Of a DNA stretch of 41,579 bases, positions 24,530-33,697 are shown piece after piece. Made by a program: the position numbers and the translations under genes. The notes beneath the pieces are model-generated. The model ran no database searches and had not been told where the DNA came from. It saw only the letters and a program-made list of their open reading frames with translations. The DNA comes from an uncultured Monoglobus sp. (GTDB lineage: Bacteria > Bacillota > Clostridia > Monoglobales > Monoglobaceae), in contig CANRGH010000020.1 in the NCBI GenBank assembly GCA_947630135.1, positions 1-41,579 of the forward strand. The letters run 5' to 3'. Within the stretch, counting starts at the first letter, position 1. Every line of letters starts with the position of its first letter.

Positions 24530-25239
24530 TACAGGAAAGAAGGTGACCTTATGCCCGAGAATATCAACATTGACGAGATGCCCGAGGTTATAACCGAATA
24601 TTTAAGCGAGCGTAAATTCGGGAGCATAAGGGAACTGTTCGAGTCTATGGAGCCCGCGGACATAGCGCAGCTCTTGGGCGAGATCGACGACAGCCGCCTG
24701 CCGATCCTGTTCAGGATCCTGCCGAAGGAGCTGGCGGCGGAAACCTTTGTTGAGATGGACAGCGACGAGCAGGAGCTGCTTATCAACGCGTTCAACGACC
24801 GCGAGCTCAAGGACGTTATAGACGAGCTGTTCGTGGACGACGCGGTCGACCTTATCGAGGAGATGCCCGCCAACGTAGTAAAGCGCATACTGCGCCACAC
24901 CGACCCCGAGACCCGAAGCGCGATAAACGAGATACTGCGCTACCCCAAGGACAGCGCGGGAAGCATTATGACGACCGAGTATGTGAGCCTTCGGCCCGAC
25001 ATGACCGTGTCGGACGCGTTTGACCGCATACGCCGCACCGGAGTCGATAAAGAGACGATATACACCTGTTATGTGATAGCGGGAAACCGCAAGCTGCTGG
25101 GATTGGTGTCTGTGCGCGAGCTTTTGCTTTCGGATTATAACACCATTGTGAGCGACATAATGGAGACAAACATAATCAGCGTTGAGACCACCGAGGACAG
25201 AGAGGACGTTGCGAACAAGTTTGACAAATACGACTTTAT
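24530..25239. repeat. 710-bp exact duplication, copy 1 (5' half of mgtE)
   Basis: From the shared ribosome-binding site through about codon 230, this stretch matches 25948-26657 with no difference seen by eye, synonymous sites included. After 25239 the two genes differ often. The sharp boundary points to recent gene conversion. Confidence 0.88.
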
Positions 25240-25927
25240 CTCCCTGCCTGTGGTGGACAAGGAAAGCCGCCTTGTGGGTATCGTCACGTTTGACGACGCT
25301 ATCGACGTTCTGCGTGAGGAGCACAGCGAGGACATCCAAAAGATGAGCGCGGTAAGCCCGAGCGACGAGAATTATTTCAAGACCCCGATATGGAAGCACG
25401 CCAAGAACCGTATCGTGTGGCTGCTGCTGCTGATGCTTTCGGCGACGGTCACGGGAACGATAATTAATAACTATCAGGCGGCCTTCACCGCGGCGCCGAT
25501 CCTGGTCGGCTTTATTCCTATGCTTATGGGAACGGGCGGAAACTGCGGCTCGCAGAGCTCGACCATGATAATCCGCGGCCTCGCCCTCGGCGAGATACGG
25601 CCCAAGGACATAGCCAAGGTCCTGTTCACCGAGGTCCGCGTGGCGCTTATTTCGGGCGTGACTCTCGCTCTTGTGAACTGTGTCAGAATTTTCATTATGT
25701 ATAAGGGCGACAACCCGCTGTTTCTCTCGGTGACGACGGGCCTTAGTCTTGTGGGCATTGTTGTGCTGGCGCAGTGCCTCGGCGCGCTGCTGCCGGTTCT
25801 GGCCAAGCTGTGCCGCCTTGACCCGGCGCTCATGGCGCAGCCTCTCATCACCACGATAATGGACGCGTTCTCATGCTTCATTTTCTTTAACATTGCGCTC
25901 TTCATAATGAGCCGCGGCTTTGTGTGA
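24551..25927 (+). CDS. mgtE: Magnesium transporter MgtE, copy 1
   Basis: 458 residues. A Mg2+ channel whose cytosolic part closes the pore when Mg2+ is high. An N-terminal superhelical domain (about 1-125) is followed by two CBS domains (about 130-255, MTTEYVSLRPDMTVSDAFD and LPVVDKESRLVGIVTFDDAI), a plug helix, and five membrane helices from about residue 288. Pore-region signatures are typical: GFIPMLMGTGGNCGSQSSTMIIRGLALGEI and PLITTIMDAFSCFIFF, including the conserved Asp before Ala. AAAGAAGGTGACCTT precedes ATG. It follows ppk1 by 34 bp and is followed by a near-duplicate after 41 bp. Confidence 0.96.
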   Translation: MPENINIDEMPEVITEYLSERKFGSIRELFESMEPADIAQLLGEIDDSRLPILFRILPKELAAETFVEMDSDEQELLINAFNDRELKDVIDELFVDDAVDLIEEMPANVVKRILRHTDPETRSAINEILRYPKDSAGSIMTTEYVSLRPDMTVSDAFDRIRRTGVDKETIYTCYVIAGNRKLLGLVSVRELLLSDYNTIVSDIMETNIISVETTEDREDVANKFDKYDFISLPVVDKESRLVGIVTFDDAIDVLREEHSEDIQKMSAVSPSDENYFKTPIWKHAKNRIVWLLLLMLSATVTGTIINNYQAAFTAAPILVGFIPMLMGTGGNCGSQSSTMIIRGLALGEIRPKDIAKVLFTEVRVALISGVTLALVNCVRIFIMYKGDNPLFLSVTTGLSLVGIVVLAQCLGALLPVLAKLCRLDPALMAQPLITTIMDAFSCFIFFNIALFIMSRGFV

Positions 25928-25947
25928 GATTAAAATAAAAACAACCA

Positions 25948-26657
25948 TACAGGAAAGAAGGTGACCTTATGCCCGAGAATATCAACATTGACGAGATGCC
26001 CGAGGTTATAACCGAATATTTAAGCGAGCGTAAATTCGGGAGCATAAGGGAACTGTTCGAGTCTATGGAGCCCGCGGACATAGCGCAGCTCTTGGGCGAG
26101 ATCGACGACAGCCGCCTGCCGATCCTGTTCAGGATCCTGCCGAAGGAGCTGGCGGCGGAAACCTTTGTTGAGATGGACAGCGACGAGCAGGAGCTGCTTA
26201 TCAACGCGTTCAACGACCGCGAGCTCAAGGACGTTATAGACGAGCTGTTCGTGGACGACGCGGTCGACCTTATCGAGGAGATGCCCGCCAACGTAGTAAA
26301 GCGCATACTGCGCCACACCGACCCCGAGACCCGAAGCGCGATAAACGAGATACTGCGCTACCCCAAGGACAGCGCGGGAAGCATTATGACGACCGAGTAT
26401 GTGAGCCTTCGGCCCGACATGACCGTGTCGGACGCGTTTGACCGCATACGCCGCACCGGAGTCGATAAAGAGACGATATACACCTGTTATGTGATAGCGG
26501 GAAACCGCAAGCTGCTGGGATTGGTGTCTGTGCGCGAGCTTTTGCTTTCGGATTATAACACCATTGTGAGCGACATAATGGAGACAAACATAATCAGCGT
26601 TGAGACCACCGAGGACAGAGAGGACGTTGCGAACAAGTTTGACAAATACGACTTTAT
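25948..26657. repeat. 710-bp exact duplication, copy 2 (5' half of second mgtE)
   Basis: Mate of 24530-25239, offset by 1418 bp in the same orientation. Direct repeats of this length can recombine to delete or multiply one gene. Confidence 0.88.
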
Positions 26658-27345
26658 ATCCCTGCCTGTGGTTGACAAGGAAAGCCGCCTTGTGGGTATC
26701 GTCACGTTCGACGACGCTATCGACGTTCTGCGCGAGGAGCACAGCGAGGATATTCAGAAGATGAGCGCGGTAAGCCCGAGCGACGAGAACTATTTCAAGA
26801 CCCCGGTATGGAAGCACGCCAAGAACCGTATCGTGTGGCTGCTGCTGCTCATGCTTTCGGCGACTGTAACCGGAACGATAATCAACAACTATCAGGCGGC
26901 GTTCACCGCTATGCCGATCCTGGTGGGTTTTATCCCCATGCTTATGGACACGGGCGGAAACTGCGGCGCTCAAAGCTCGACCATGATAATCTGCGGCCTG
27001 GCTCTCGGCGAGATGCGCCCGAGAGACACCGCGAAAATATTATTTAAAGAAGTCGGGATAGCGCTGATCTCGGGCATCACTATGGCGCTTGTAAACTGCG
27101 TGAGAGTTTTCATCATGTATAAGGGCGACAACCCGCTTTTTCTTTCGGTGACAACGGGCCTCAGCCTTGTGGGCATTGTTGTGCTGGCTAATTGCCTCGG
27201 CGCGCTGCTGCCGGTTCTGGCCAAGCTTTTCCGCCTTGACCCGGCGCTCATGGCGCAGCCCCTCATCACCACGATAATGGACGCGTTTTCATGCTTCATT
27301 TTCTTCAACATTGCGCTGCTCATAATGAGCCGCGGCTTTGTGTAA
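25969..27345 (+). CDS. mgtE: Magnesium transporter MgtE, copy 2, with altered pore-region residues
   Basis: 458 residues. The N-terminal and CBS domains are identical to copy 1 up to about residue 275. The membrane part differs at roughly twenty positions. Two changes hit conserved positions: Gly327 of the GTGGN motif is Asp (MDTGGNCG), and Arg342 of MIIRGLALGE is Cys. Asp in the DAFSCFIFF helix is retained. The frame is open and the ribosome-binding site is the same as in copy 1, so the gene is probably expressed. It may have changed ion selectivity or gating, act with copy 1 as a mixed dimer, or be losing function. A terminator follows at 27361. Confidence 0.92.
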   Translation: MPENINIDEMPEVITEYLSERKFGSIRELFESMEPADIAQLLGEIDDSRLPILFRILPKELAAETFVEMDSDEQELLINAFNDRELKDVIDELFVDDAVDLIEEMPANVVKRILRHTDPETRSAINEILRYPKDSAGSIMTTEYVSLRPDMTVSDAFDRIRRTGVDKETIYTCYVIAGNRKLLGLVSVRELLLSDYNTIVSDIMETNIISVETTEDREDVANKFDKYDFISLPVVDKESRLVGIVTFDDAIDVLREEHSEDIQKMSAVSPSDENYFKTPVWKHAKNRIVWLLLLMLSATVTGTIINNYQAAFTAMPILVGFIPMLMDTGGNCGAQSSTMIICGLALGEMRPRDTAKILFKEVGIALISGITMALVNCVRVFIMYKGDNPLFLSVTTGLSLVGIVVLANCLGALLPVLAKLFRLDPALMAQPLITTIMDAFSCFIFFNIALLIMSRGFV

Positions 27346-27360
27346 TACCTCAAAACGGGA

Positions 27361-27386
27361 GGCGGGGCCGGGGCCCCGCCTTTATT
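27361..27386 (+). terminator. Terminator of the ppk1-mgtE run
   Basis: GGCGGGGC/GCCCCGCC stem with a 4-nt loop followed by TTTATTTTT. It overlaps the 3' end of the converging SLH gene. Confidence 0.85.
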
Positions 27387-27387
27387 T

Positions 27388-30252
27388 TTATTTTACGATT
27401 ACCATTTCCTGGACTTCGTCCTGATAGATCTTCACAAAGAGTCTCGCTTCATTGTCTTCCTCGTAGATCTCAATATCGGCCGCGGATACCACGCTTACCG
27501 GGTTTTTGGATCTCGCCGAGTCAAACATATAGACCGTGGCGTCTCCCGTCGCGTAGTTATAGGTGTTGCCCGAAACTTCAACGTTGACGCTGCCGCCGAA
27601 CTTTCTTGTTACCTTGCCGTATACCGTGGTCAGGTCGGTCGAAACGTTCTTTAAGAACTCCGTCGTTTTATCGCTGCTGTCAAACAGAACCGTTATTCCG
27701 TCAACCTCGCCGCGGGCGTTGGTCTTATACTGAATGATGTCACCCGCCTCAAGAGGCTTGCCGCTCTTTCTGAACACGTTCTTGTCCGCGGCAGGCAGCT
27801 CGATCTCCTCGCCGCCGCTGAAGCCGTAGAGCTTGTCGGTGTATTCATAGTCCTCGTTCTGGACCTCGGCGATATAGCTTACGACCGTTATGGGCGACTC
27901 TGCGGCTGTTATGCCGGTGGAGCTGGTGATCACGACCGCGTTCGCGGCGTAGTTCTCCTGAAGATCATAGATCACCGCGTCATAGGTCGAGTCGTTTGAA
28001 AGCGTCGCCATTGTTCTGATCGAATATCTGTCGGTGTCGTCGCCGGCCTCGGCGGGAATGTCAAAGATTATCGTGTCCTCGGTTATTCCCACGTTGCCGA
28101 GCTTACCGGAGGCGCGCTTGTATACCATGTCGTCCTGCTGAATGTTTTTGGTGAACTTGTCGATCGCGGGCGCTCCCGTTCCGGTGCCGTCCGCAGCTGT
28201 CTCGATCGCGGTCACTTTGCCGTCGCTGTTGGTCTCGTAGACTATAAGCTGCGGCGTCACGCTGCCCGCGGGAGCAAGCGTCTCCATTACCTCCTCGGGC
28301 GTCTTAGCGTAGTCGTCGTTGAGCCTCATTTTTGTCGAGCTGTCAAGGATAACCGTCTCGCCGGCCCTTGTGAACAGCTTGAACTGAGCCGTTTTGTCAA
28401 AATTGTCCTTAAGCGCCGCGTCAACCATATAAGCGTAATTTGTGGATATCGCGGAGTCCGCTCCAGCGCGGGTGTTGACCGCCGCGATCTTGTCCTCTAT
28501 ATCAAGATAGAAAGTTCCTCTGTCACGCAGATTGATCTCGTTTGGATAGCTTGAAGCCTTCTCGTAGAGCACGTCGCTGTCGCCTATTCTGTACTCGTCG
28601 CCCGAGATCTCGGTTACCGAACCGGTTACCGACGCATCCGAAACGTAGGCCTTGACAAGCTGCTCGTCCTCGCTGACGGTGTAGGAAAGCACGTTCCACT
28701 CCTCAAGATCGCCCGCGTCTATTCTGTAGCCGTCCTTGATTATGCTGTACTTCACGTCGTCGCTGTTTTTGTCAAATACCAGCGAGCCGTTCAGATACTT
28801 GTCGGTGACTCTGCCGGTCACGTCGGACACGGTGTCAACAACAAGGTTCTTGAAGTGGTTAACGAATACTATATCATAAACTCCGTTAACATCCGAGTCA
28901 AGAAGCACCATGTTTCCGCTTTCGGGCATCAGGTCCTCGACCTCGGTGTCGCTCTTGTACTTGCCGTTGTAGATATAAACCGCGTCTTTTGTTATCGTTG
29001 TCGTTCTTGTCCGTCTGTCGTTTTCTCTGTCCGCCCAGTATTCAACCGTTCTGTCCGCGCCGCTGTCTCCGACAACGCTTACAATATCCGTTGAGTTGAG
29101 CGTCAGCGTGTTGTTCTTGCCGCGCTGCTCGGTCACGAGAATAAGCGTCTTTTCATCTGTCGCCTTGTCAATTCTCGCGTAATACAGCACATTGTAGCCT
29201 AAGAACTGCGCCGCCGTCGTGTCGCCGGCAATATAGGTTTGGTCGCCTATCTGCACTCTGTCCTCGGCCGTCGTCGAGCCGCCGCTGAGTGATGTCTCGT
29301 CTGTTCCCGTTATCTGTCCGTATGCCTTTTCAACATTTAACCTGTCATAGAGCAGCGTCTTGTCAACGACCTCGTATCTGGTCTCGGAGCCGTAACCCAC
29401 CTGTTCCATTAGGTTAACGGTGAGCGCGTTGAACACGAGCTGCGCAATGTCGCCTCTTTTCGCGGGCTCCGCCGAGGCCGCGTCTATTCCTCTCAAAAGC
29501 TGGTTCGACGACGCGATCAGCATATATCCCGTGGGGAAGCCGCCCTTGTCCTCGGCCGCGGGCTCATAGCCCAGCGCGCGGACGATTATCGCGACCGCCT
29601 CCTCAAACGTAACGCTGTCGTCGGGCCTGAAGGTGCCCTCGCTGTCGCCTATTACCATTCCGTTCTGGTCGGCTACGTTTATCGCGCCCGTCGCCCAGTG
29701 ATCGGACGGAACGTCGGGAAATTTGGTCGTTCCGTTTGAGCTTTGGACCACGTCCTCAAGTCCTATCGAATAGACGGCTACCTTCGCCATTTCGCTTCTT
29801 AAGATAGGATCGTCGGGTCTGAACGCGCCGTCCTCGGCGTCGCCGACCATTATTCCGAGAGCTCCCAGAAGCTCGGCCGCCTCCGCGTATTTTGTGTCGG
29901 CAATATCCGGCGCGAGAGCCACGCGGACGTTGCTGTATCTCGACTGCGCCATGCTGCCGTCGATCGGCGTTGACGCCATGCCGTTGTACTTTGAGCCGTT
30001 TTCGGTCAGGTTTGTGCTGACGCCGTTTGAAATGTCGATCGTGCCGTCGGCGTTTGTTCCGTCAAACGACACAGTCCGCGGCTCGGCGCCCTGACCTGTG
30101 CCGCTGTCCGCTCCGGCCGCGCCGTTTGCCGCGCCGCCTGTGGCGGATGTGTTATCCTCATTGGGCAGTATGTCGGCGAACGCGGTAAATCCCGCCGCCG
30201 AATACAAAGCTAAGCTTAACGCCACAATAAAGGAAATGAAAGTTTTTTTCAT
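27388..30252 (-). CDS. SLH-domain surface protein
   Basis: 954 residues from ATG 30252, chosen because AGGAGG lies eight bases upstream and a signal peptide (MKKTFISFIVALSLALYSAA) follows; the frame stays open upstream to 30360 without support. After a low-complexity linker, SLH modules are seen at about residues 115-160 (GDAEDGAFRPDDPILRSEM) and 177-222 (GDSEGTFRPDDSVTFEEA), with a degenerate third to about 275. The rest (about 300-954) is a long region rich in beta strands, with repeated short units such as YGQITGTDET and VTGRVTDKYLNG that resemble those of the divergent neighbour. It is probably a structural S-layer or cell-wall protein; no enzyme motif is seen. Confidence 0.92.
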   Translation of the reverse strand: MKKTFISFIVALSLALYSAAGFTAFADILPNEDNTSATGGAANGAAGADSGTGQGAEPRTVSFDGTNADGTIDISNGVSTNLTENGSKYNGMASTPIDGSMAQSRYSNVRVALAPDIADTKYAEAAELLGALGIMVGDAEDGAFRPDDPILRSEMAKVAVYSIGLEDVVQSSNGTTKFPDVPSDHWATGAINVADQNGMVIGDSEGTFRPDDSVTFEEAVAIIVRALGYEPAAEDKGGFPTGYMLIASSNQLLRGIDAASAEPAKRGDIAQLVFNALTVNLMEQVGYGSETRYEVVDKTLLYDRLNVEKAYGQITGTDETSLSGGSTTAEDRVQIGDQTYIAGDTTAAQFLGYNVLYYARIDKATDEKTLILVTEQRGKNNTLTLNSTDIVSVVGDSGADRTVEYWADRENDRRTRTTTITKDAVYIYNGKYKSDTEVEDLMPESGNMVLLDSDVNGVYDIVFVNHFKNLVVDTVSDVTGRVTDKYLNGSLVFDKNSDDVKYSIIKDGYRIDAGDLEEWNVLSYTVSEDEQLVKAYVSDASVTGSVTEISGDEYRIGDSDVLYEKASSYPNEINLRDRGTFYLDIEDKIAAVNTRAGADSAISTNYAYMVDAALKDNFDKTAQFKLFTRAGETVILDSSTKMRLNDDYAKTPEEVMETLAPAGSVTPQLIVYETNSDGKVTAIETAADGTGTGAPAIDKFTKNIQQDDMVYKRASGKLGNVGITEDTIIFDIPAEAGDDTDRYSIRTMATLSNDSTYDAVIYDLQENYAANAVVITSSTGITAAESPITVVSYIAEVQNEDYEYTDKLYGFSGGEEIELPAADKNVFRKSGKPLEAGDIIQYKTNARGEVDGITVLFDSSDKTTEFLKNVSTDLTTVYGKVTRKFGGSVNVEVSGNTYNYATGDATVYMFDSARSKNPVSVVSAADIEIYEEDNEARLFVKIYQDEVQEMVIVK

Positions 30253-30340
30253 TTTCAGTCCTCCTATTACAAAAATCATCTTAATTTTAGATTTTTTTAC
30301 AAAGTTAGTATTCACGGAGAACATGAAAATACACCGAAAA

Positions 30341-30364
30341 CATAATGGTAATATTGCCATTATG
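30341..30364. promoter_or_regulatory. 24-bp near-perfect palindrome between divergent SLH genes
   Basis: CATAATGG-TAATATTG-CCATTATG reads the same on both strands except for one mismatched pair. It lies 88 bp upstream of one SLH start and about 90 bp upstream of the promoter of the other, so it could be an operator controlling both. Confidence 0.6.
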
Positions 30365-30428
30365 TTTGAAAATTGTATAATTGTTACAAAATTGTAAAGA
30401 AAAAAGTAAAAAATTCAAAATTTGACAG

Positions 30429-30457
30429 TTGCATTATTATGGAACCTATGGTATATT
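30429..30457 (+). promoter_or_regulatory. Promoter of the rightward SLH gene
   Basis: TTGCAT (30429-30434), 17 bp, TATATT (30452-30457), about 50 bp upstream of the start codon. Confidence 0.65.
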
Positions 30458-30513
30458 TAAATTAGAAAATTATCAACATAATGTGTATTTTAATAATACA
30501 GGAGGTAAAAACA

Positions 30514-32376
30514 ATGAAGAAATTCAAAAGAATTATCGCATCGCTGCTGTGCGTCACGCTTGTTTCCGTGCTCGCCGCGGCGCCCGTTTTTGCGCTGACG
30601 TTCCCGGACGTTGAGAATGACGCGTCCGTCTCATGGGCCAAAAGCGCGATCAACAGTATGACCGACAAGGGCTACATAAAGGGCTATGAGGACGGAACGT
30701 ACAAGCCCCAGCAGGCGATCTCGAAGATCGAGGCGCTGCTGCTCATGTCGAGAATAATGGGCGTTGACGAGCAGGATTATGAAATGTCGGTCGACTGGGC
30801 GAACGCCGAGTACGAAGCCACGGTCACGGCGATTAACTCGCAGTATCCCGACGAGCTCTGTTATCTTATGTATCTGAACGTGTTAAACCTCACCGACCTC
30901 AGGAACTACGCCTCAAGCGCCAACGCCAACACCTCGCTTTTGAGATGGCAGGCGGCGTATCTTATGGTTAAGCTCACCGGCAGGGATAAAGACGCGCAGG
31001 GGCTTGAGATAAAAGATACGTCGATCTATTCCGATTTTGACAAGATCCCGGCGGAGGCTCAGAAATATGTGGTTTACGCAAATAACGCGAGCCTCATGAA
31101 CGGCATGGGCAAGGACGATAACGGCAAGGACTATTTCTCGCCCGACACCACGCTGACCCGCGCGCAGATGGCGGTCCTGCTTGACAGAGTGATAACTCTG
31201 CTCGCGAGAACGGCCACGCTCGGCACGGTCGAGAACATTGATTACAAGACCGGCGCGATCACCGTTGCCACAACCGACGGACGCTCGGAGGGCTGCGAGA
31301 CCGACGATAATTCGGTGATCAAGTTTGAAGGCAAGGACGCGGCGATCGACGATATCGAGATCGGCGACGAGATCATGGTCACCTTCACCAGCGACTCGCC
31401 GAGACTTGTTGAGGCGATAGCGGGCACGGGCGCAAGCACGAGTACGACGACCAAGGTTTACGGCGTTATCAGCAATCTCAGCTCGGCCAACGGACGCCAG
31501 CAGATCGTTATCAGAGACGCCGAGGACGACAGCAAAACGGCCACATACACCGCCGCGGCAAACTGCGCCTACACCGTTAAGGGCACCAAAGCGGGCTTCA
31601 ACGACCTCAAGGTGGGCAACAACGTTGAGCTGGTTCTGACCGGCGATCAGGTCACATCCGTGACCGTCAACGAGAAGGAAACCACAGCCTCGGGTCTGTT
31701 CAGCGGAATTAACTCGAAAGACAATTCGGGCTCATATATCGTCCTCTATGACGAAAACGGCGGCAACAACACCACCGAATACGCGCTGTCGACCGGAAAC
31801 ATCAAGGTTACGCGCAACGGTGAGACGTCCAACATAAGGGACCTCGCAAAGAACGACCGGATCAAGCTGACCATGACCAACGGAAAGGTAACGGCCATCA
31901 CGGCCACAAGCGAGACCTCCGAGTATGTCGGCACTATTGAGGAGATCGTTCTCAGCAGCAAGCCCGAGATCACTATCAACATAGACGGTAGCCTCAGAAC
32001 ATACAGCTTGTCGACCGCCACAAAGGTAAAGGTCAACAACGCAGACGGCACGATCTATGACCTGCGCCCGGGCAACTCGGCCAGCATAGTCGCGGACGGA
32101 AACGTTCTGGCGTCGATCGAGGCAAGCTCGACCGGCTCTTACGGCAAGACGTCGATCTCCGGCAAGGTCGAGAGCATAAACACCACGCTCAAAGTCATCA
32201 CTATCCAGAACCAGAGCGGCGGAACCGACACGGTATATTACGAGAGCGGAACCACGTTCTTAAACTCAAACGGCAAATCGTCGTCTGTTAAGGATGTCAA
32301 GGCCGGAAGCAATATCAACGTTACGGGTTCAGACTCGACCGGATACTTCGTGGCGACAATAGTTATCGTCGACTAA
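30514..32376 (+). CDS. SLH-domain surface protein
   Basis: 620 residues. The start at ATG 30514 follows ACAGGAGGTAAAAAC and gives a clean signal peptide ending PVFA. Three SLH modules occupy the N-terminal 230 residues (FPDVENDASVSWAKSAINSM with GYEDGTYKPQQAISKIEA; a divergent middle one; GKDYFSPDTTLTRAQMAVLLDRV). From about residue 240 a series of short beta-barrel-like repeats follows (GTVENIDYKTGAITVAT, GVISNLSSANGRQQIVI, GTIEEIVLSSKPEITINI, GKVESINTTLKVITI). Each repeat begins G-x-[VI]-x-x-[IL]. It is likely an S-layer or wall-associated structural protein, divergent from a second SLH gene across a shared palindrome. Confidence 0.92.
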   Translation: MKKFKRIIASLLCVTLVSVLAAAPVFALTFPDVENDASVSWAKSAINSMTDKGYIKGYEDGTYKPQQAISKIEALLLMSRIMGVDEQDYEMSVDWANAEYEATVTAINSQYPDELCYLMYLNVLNLTDLRNYASSANANTSLLRWQAAYLMVKLTGRDKDAQGLEIKDTSIYSDFDKIPAEAQKYVVYANNASLMNGMGKDDNGKDYFSPDTTLTRAQMAVLLDRVITLLARTATLGTVENIDYKTGAITVATTDGRSEGCETDDNSVIKFEGKDAAIDDIEIGDEIMVTFTSDSPRLVEAIAGTGASTSTTTKVYGVISNLSSANGRQQIVIRDAEDDSKTATYTAAANCAYTVKGTKAGFNDLKVGNNVELVLTGDQVTSVTVNEKETTASGLFSGINSKDNSGSYIVLYDENGGNNTTEYALSTGNIKVTRNGETSNIRDLAKNDRIKLTMTNGKVTAITATSETSEYVGTIEEIVLSSKPEITINIDGSLRTYSLSTATKVKVNNADGTIYDLRPGNSASIVADGNVLASIEASSTGSYGKTSISGKVESINTTLKVITIQNQSGGTDTVYYESGTTFLNSNGKSSSVKDVKAGSNINVTGSDSTGYFVATIVIVD

Positions 32377-32390
32377 AAAACAAAAAAATT

Positions 32391-32424
32391 ATCGGCCCGT
32401 TCAAGGACGGGCCGATATTTTTTT
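32391..32424. terminator. Bidirectional terminator between SLH and GGDEF genes
   Basis: ATCGGCCCGT/ACGGGCCGAT stem with a 6-nt loop, a T-run on the plus strand and an A-run before it, so it can end both converging transcripts. Confidence 0.88.
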
Positions 32425-33550
32425 ATATCGCAATGTCTTTGTATTCCGAAACAGCATATGTGTTTTTGCCGCTGTGCTTTGATTTATAAAGCAGGGTGTC
32501 GGCGGCTTTGTAGAGCTGCTCGTAAAGCGGGCGGACGCTTTCGCGGCCCACGATCACGATCCCCATGCTGACTCCCAGCCGCGTGCCGAAGGCCTCGTTT
32601 AAAACCCCGCAGATCTTGAGCACGTTTTCGGCCTTCTGCCTGATAACGCTCTCGTCGCCGATGTTCCTGAGCAGGACAAAAAACTCGTCGCCCCCGATAC
32701 GGCTCACAATATCGTCCGAGCGGAACGCCCGCTTGAGCTCGCGCCCGAACGCGGCAAGCACCTTGTCGCCCTGCATGTGCCCGAAAACGTCGTTGACCGC
32801 CTTGAAATCGTCAAGGTCAAGCATTATCGCCGTGTAATCCTCCTCGGCCCCCGCCGAGCGCATGTAGCTTAGGCAGTTATACTCACCCGAGCGCTTGTTG
32901 AGCAACGACGTCAGCGTATCGGTGCTGCTGAGCTCATAGAGCTCCTTCTGCGCGGCGAAATCCCTCATGCGCATGTGATAGACAAAATACGAGGTCAGCC
33001 ACGACAGCAGTACCGAGGCCAGCGTCGTCACCGCGTCGAGAGACGCCGGAACGGGCGGCTTGAACCTGTAGGAAAGGAACACAAACAGCAGGCTCATCAC
33101 GGCCGTCATAATATCCATTACCACGGGCCGAACCACGAACACCGTCGGCAGCATTATGATCAGCAGCGAGAAAAATATCTCGGGGTTGTCAGGCTGCGGG
33201 AAAACGCTGATTATTATCGTTCCGCTGAGGACCAGCACGCACATCAGCATGCACATCGACCGCACAAAGGCAGCGCTTATCTTCTTCCTCCCGAGCGCGA
33301 AGGCCGCGAACAAAATGAACACGGCGAAAATCGGATAAAACACAAAATATACCGGCTGCGGCCGCCAGCCCTTTATTATAACCGGCGACAGCAGGATCAG
33401 GACCGTGGTAAGCGCCGTCCCCGCGAGCGCGGAGAAAAGCATGTAATAAAGATTGGTCCTTGTTTTGCTTTCGGCGTAGGCTCTGAAATGCTCCGAGCGC
33501 ATTTTAAAGCCCTCTTTCAGATCTTTTATCAAATAATTTATTTTACGCAT
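32423..33550 (-). CDS. Membrane-bound diguanylate cyclase (GGDEF)
   Basis: 375 residues. Six or so membrane helices in residues 35-200 form a sensor-like module without a recognised ligand domain. They are followed by a GGDEF domain (about 215-370) with the intact signature RIGGDEFFVLL. An inhibitory-site RxxD (RSDD) lies five residues before GGDEF, as in product-inhibited enzymes. It should make cyclic di-GMP at the membrane. The start at 33550 has AGGGGTG upstream. A second in-frame Met at residue 17 is possible. It stands between an SLH gene and a wall-polymer glycosyltransferase, in keeping with surface regulation, but no c-di-GMP riboswitch is seen nearby. Confidence 0.93.
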   Translation of the reverse strand: MRKINYLIKDLKEGFKMRSEHFRAYAESKTRTNLYYMLFSALAGTALTTVLILLSPVIIKGWRPQPVYFVFYPIFAVFILFAAFALGRKKISAAFVRSMCMLMCVLVLSGTIIISVFPQPDNPEIFFSLLIIMLPTVFVVRPVVMDIMTAVMSLLFVFLSYRFKPPVPASLDAVTTLASVLLSWLTSYFVYHMRMRDFAAQKELYELSSTDTLTSLLNKRSGEYNCLSYMRSAGAEEDYTAIMLDLDDFKAVNDVFGHMQGDKVLAAFGRELKRAFRSDDIVSRIGGDEFFVLLRNIGDESVIRQKAENVLKICGVLNEAFGTRLGVSMGIVIVGRESVRPLYEQLYKAADTLLYKSKHSGKNTYAVSEYKDIAI

Positions 33551-33628
33551 ATTTTTACACCCCTGCGGCGGATACGCCGCTCTTCTATTTTAATCGGTTT
33601 TGGGCTTAAAGTCAAGAATTTTTTGGTA

Positions 33629-33657
33629 TTGCAAATTTAAACAAATTATGTTATAAT
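33629..33657 (+). promoter_or_regulatory. Promoter of the TagA-type glycosyltransferase
   Basis: TTGCAA (33629-33634), 17 bp, TATAAT (33652-33657), with TG one base upstream of the -10 (extended -10). Confidence 0.8.
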
Positions 33658-33697
33658 AAATAAAGGTATGTATAAATTTTGGCAAGGAGCGTTAAAC

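Noticed and set aside
30253..30360. N-terminal extension of the leftward SLH protein to 30360
   Set aside because: The signal peptide and AGGAGG support ATG 30252.
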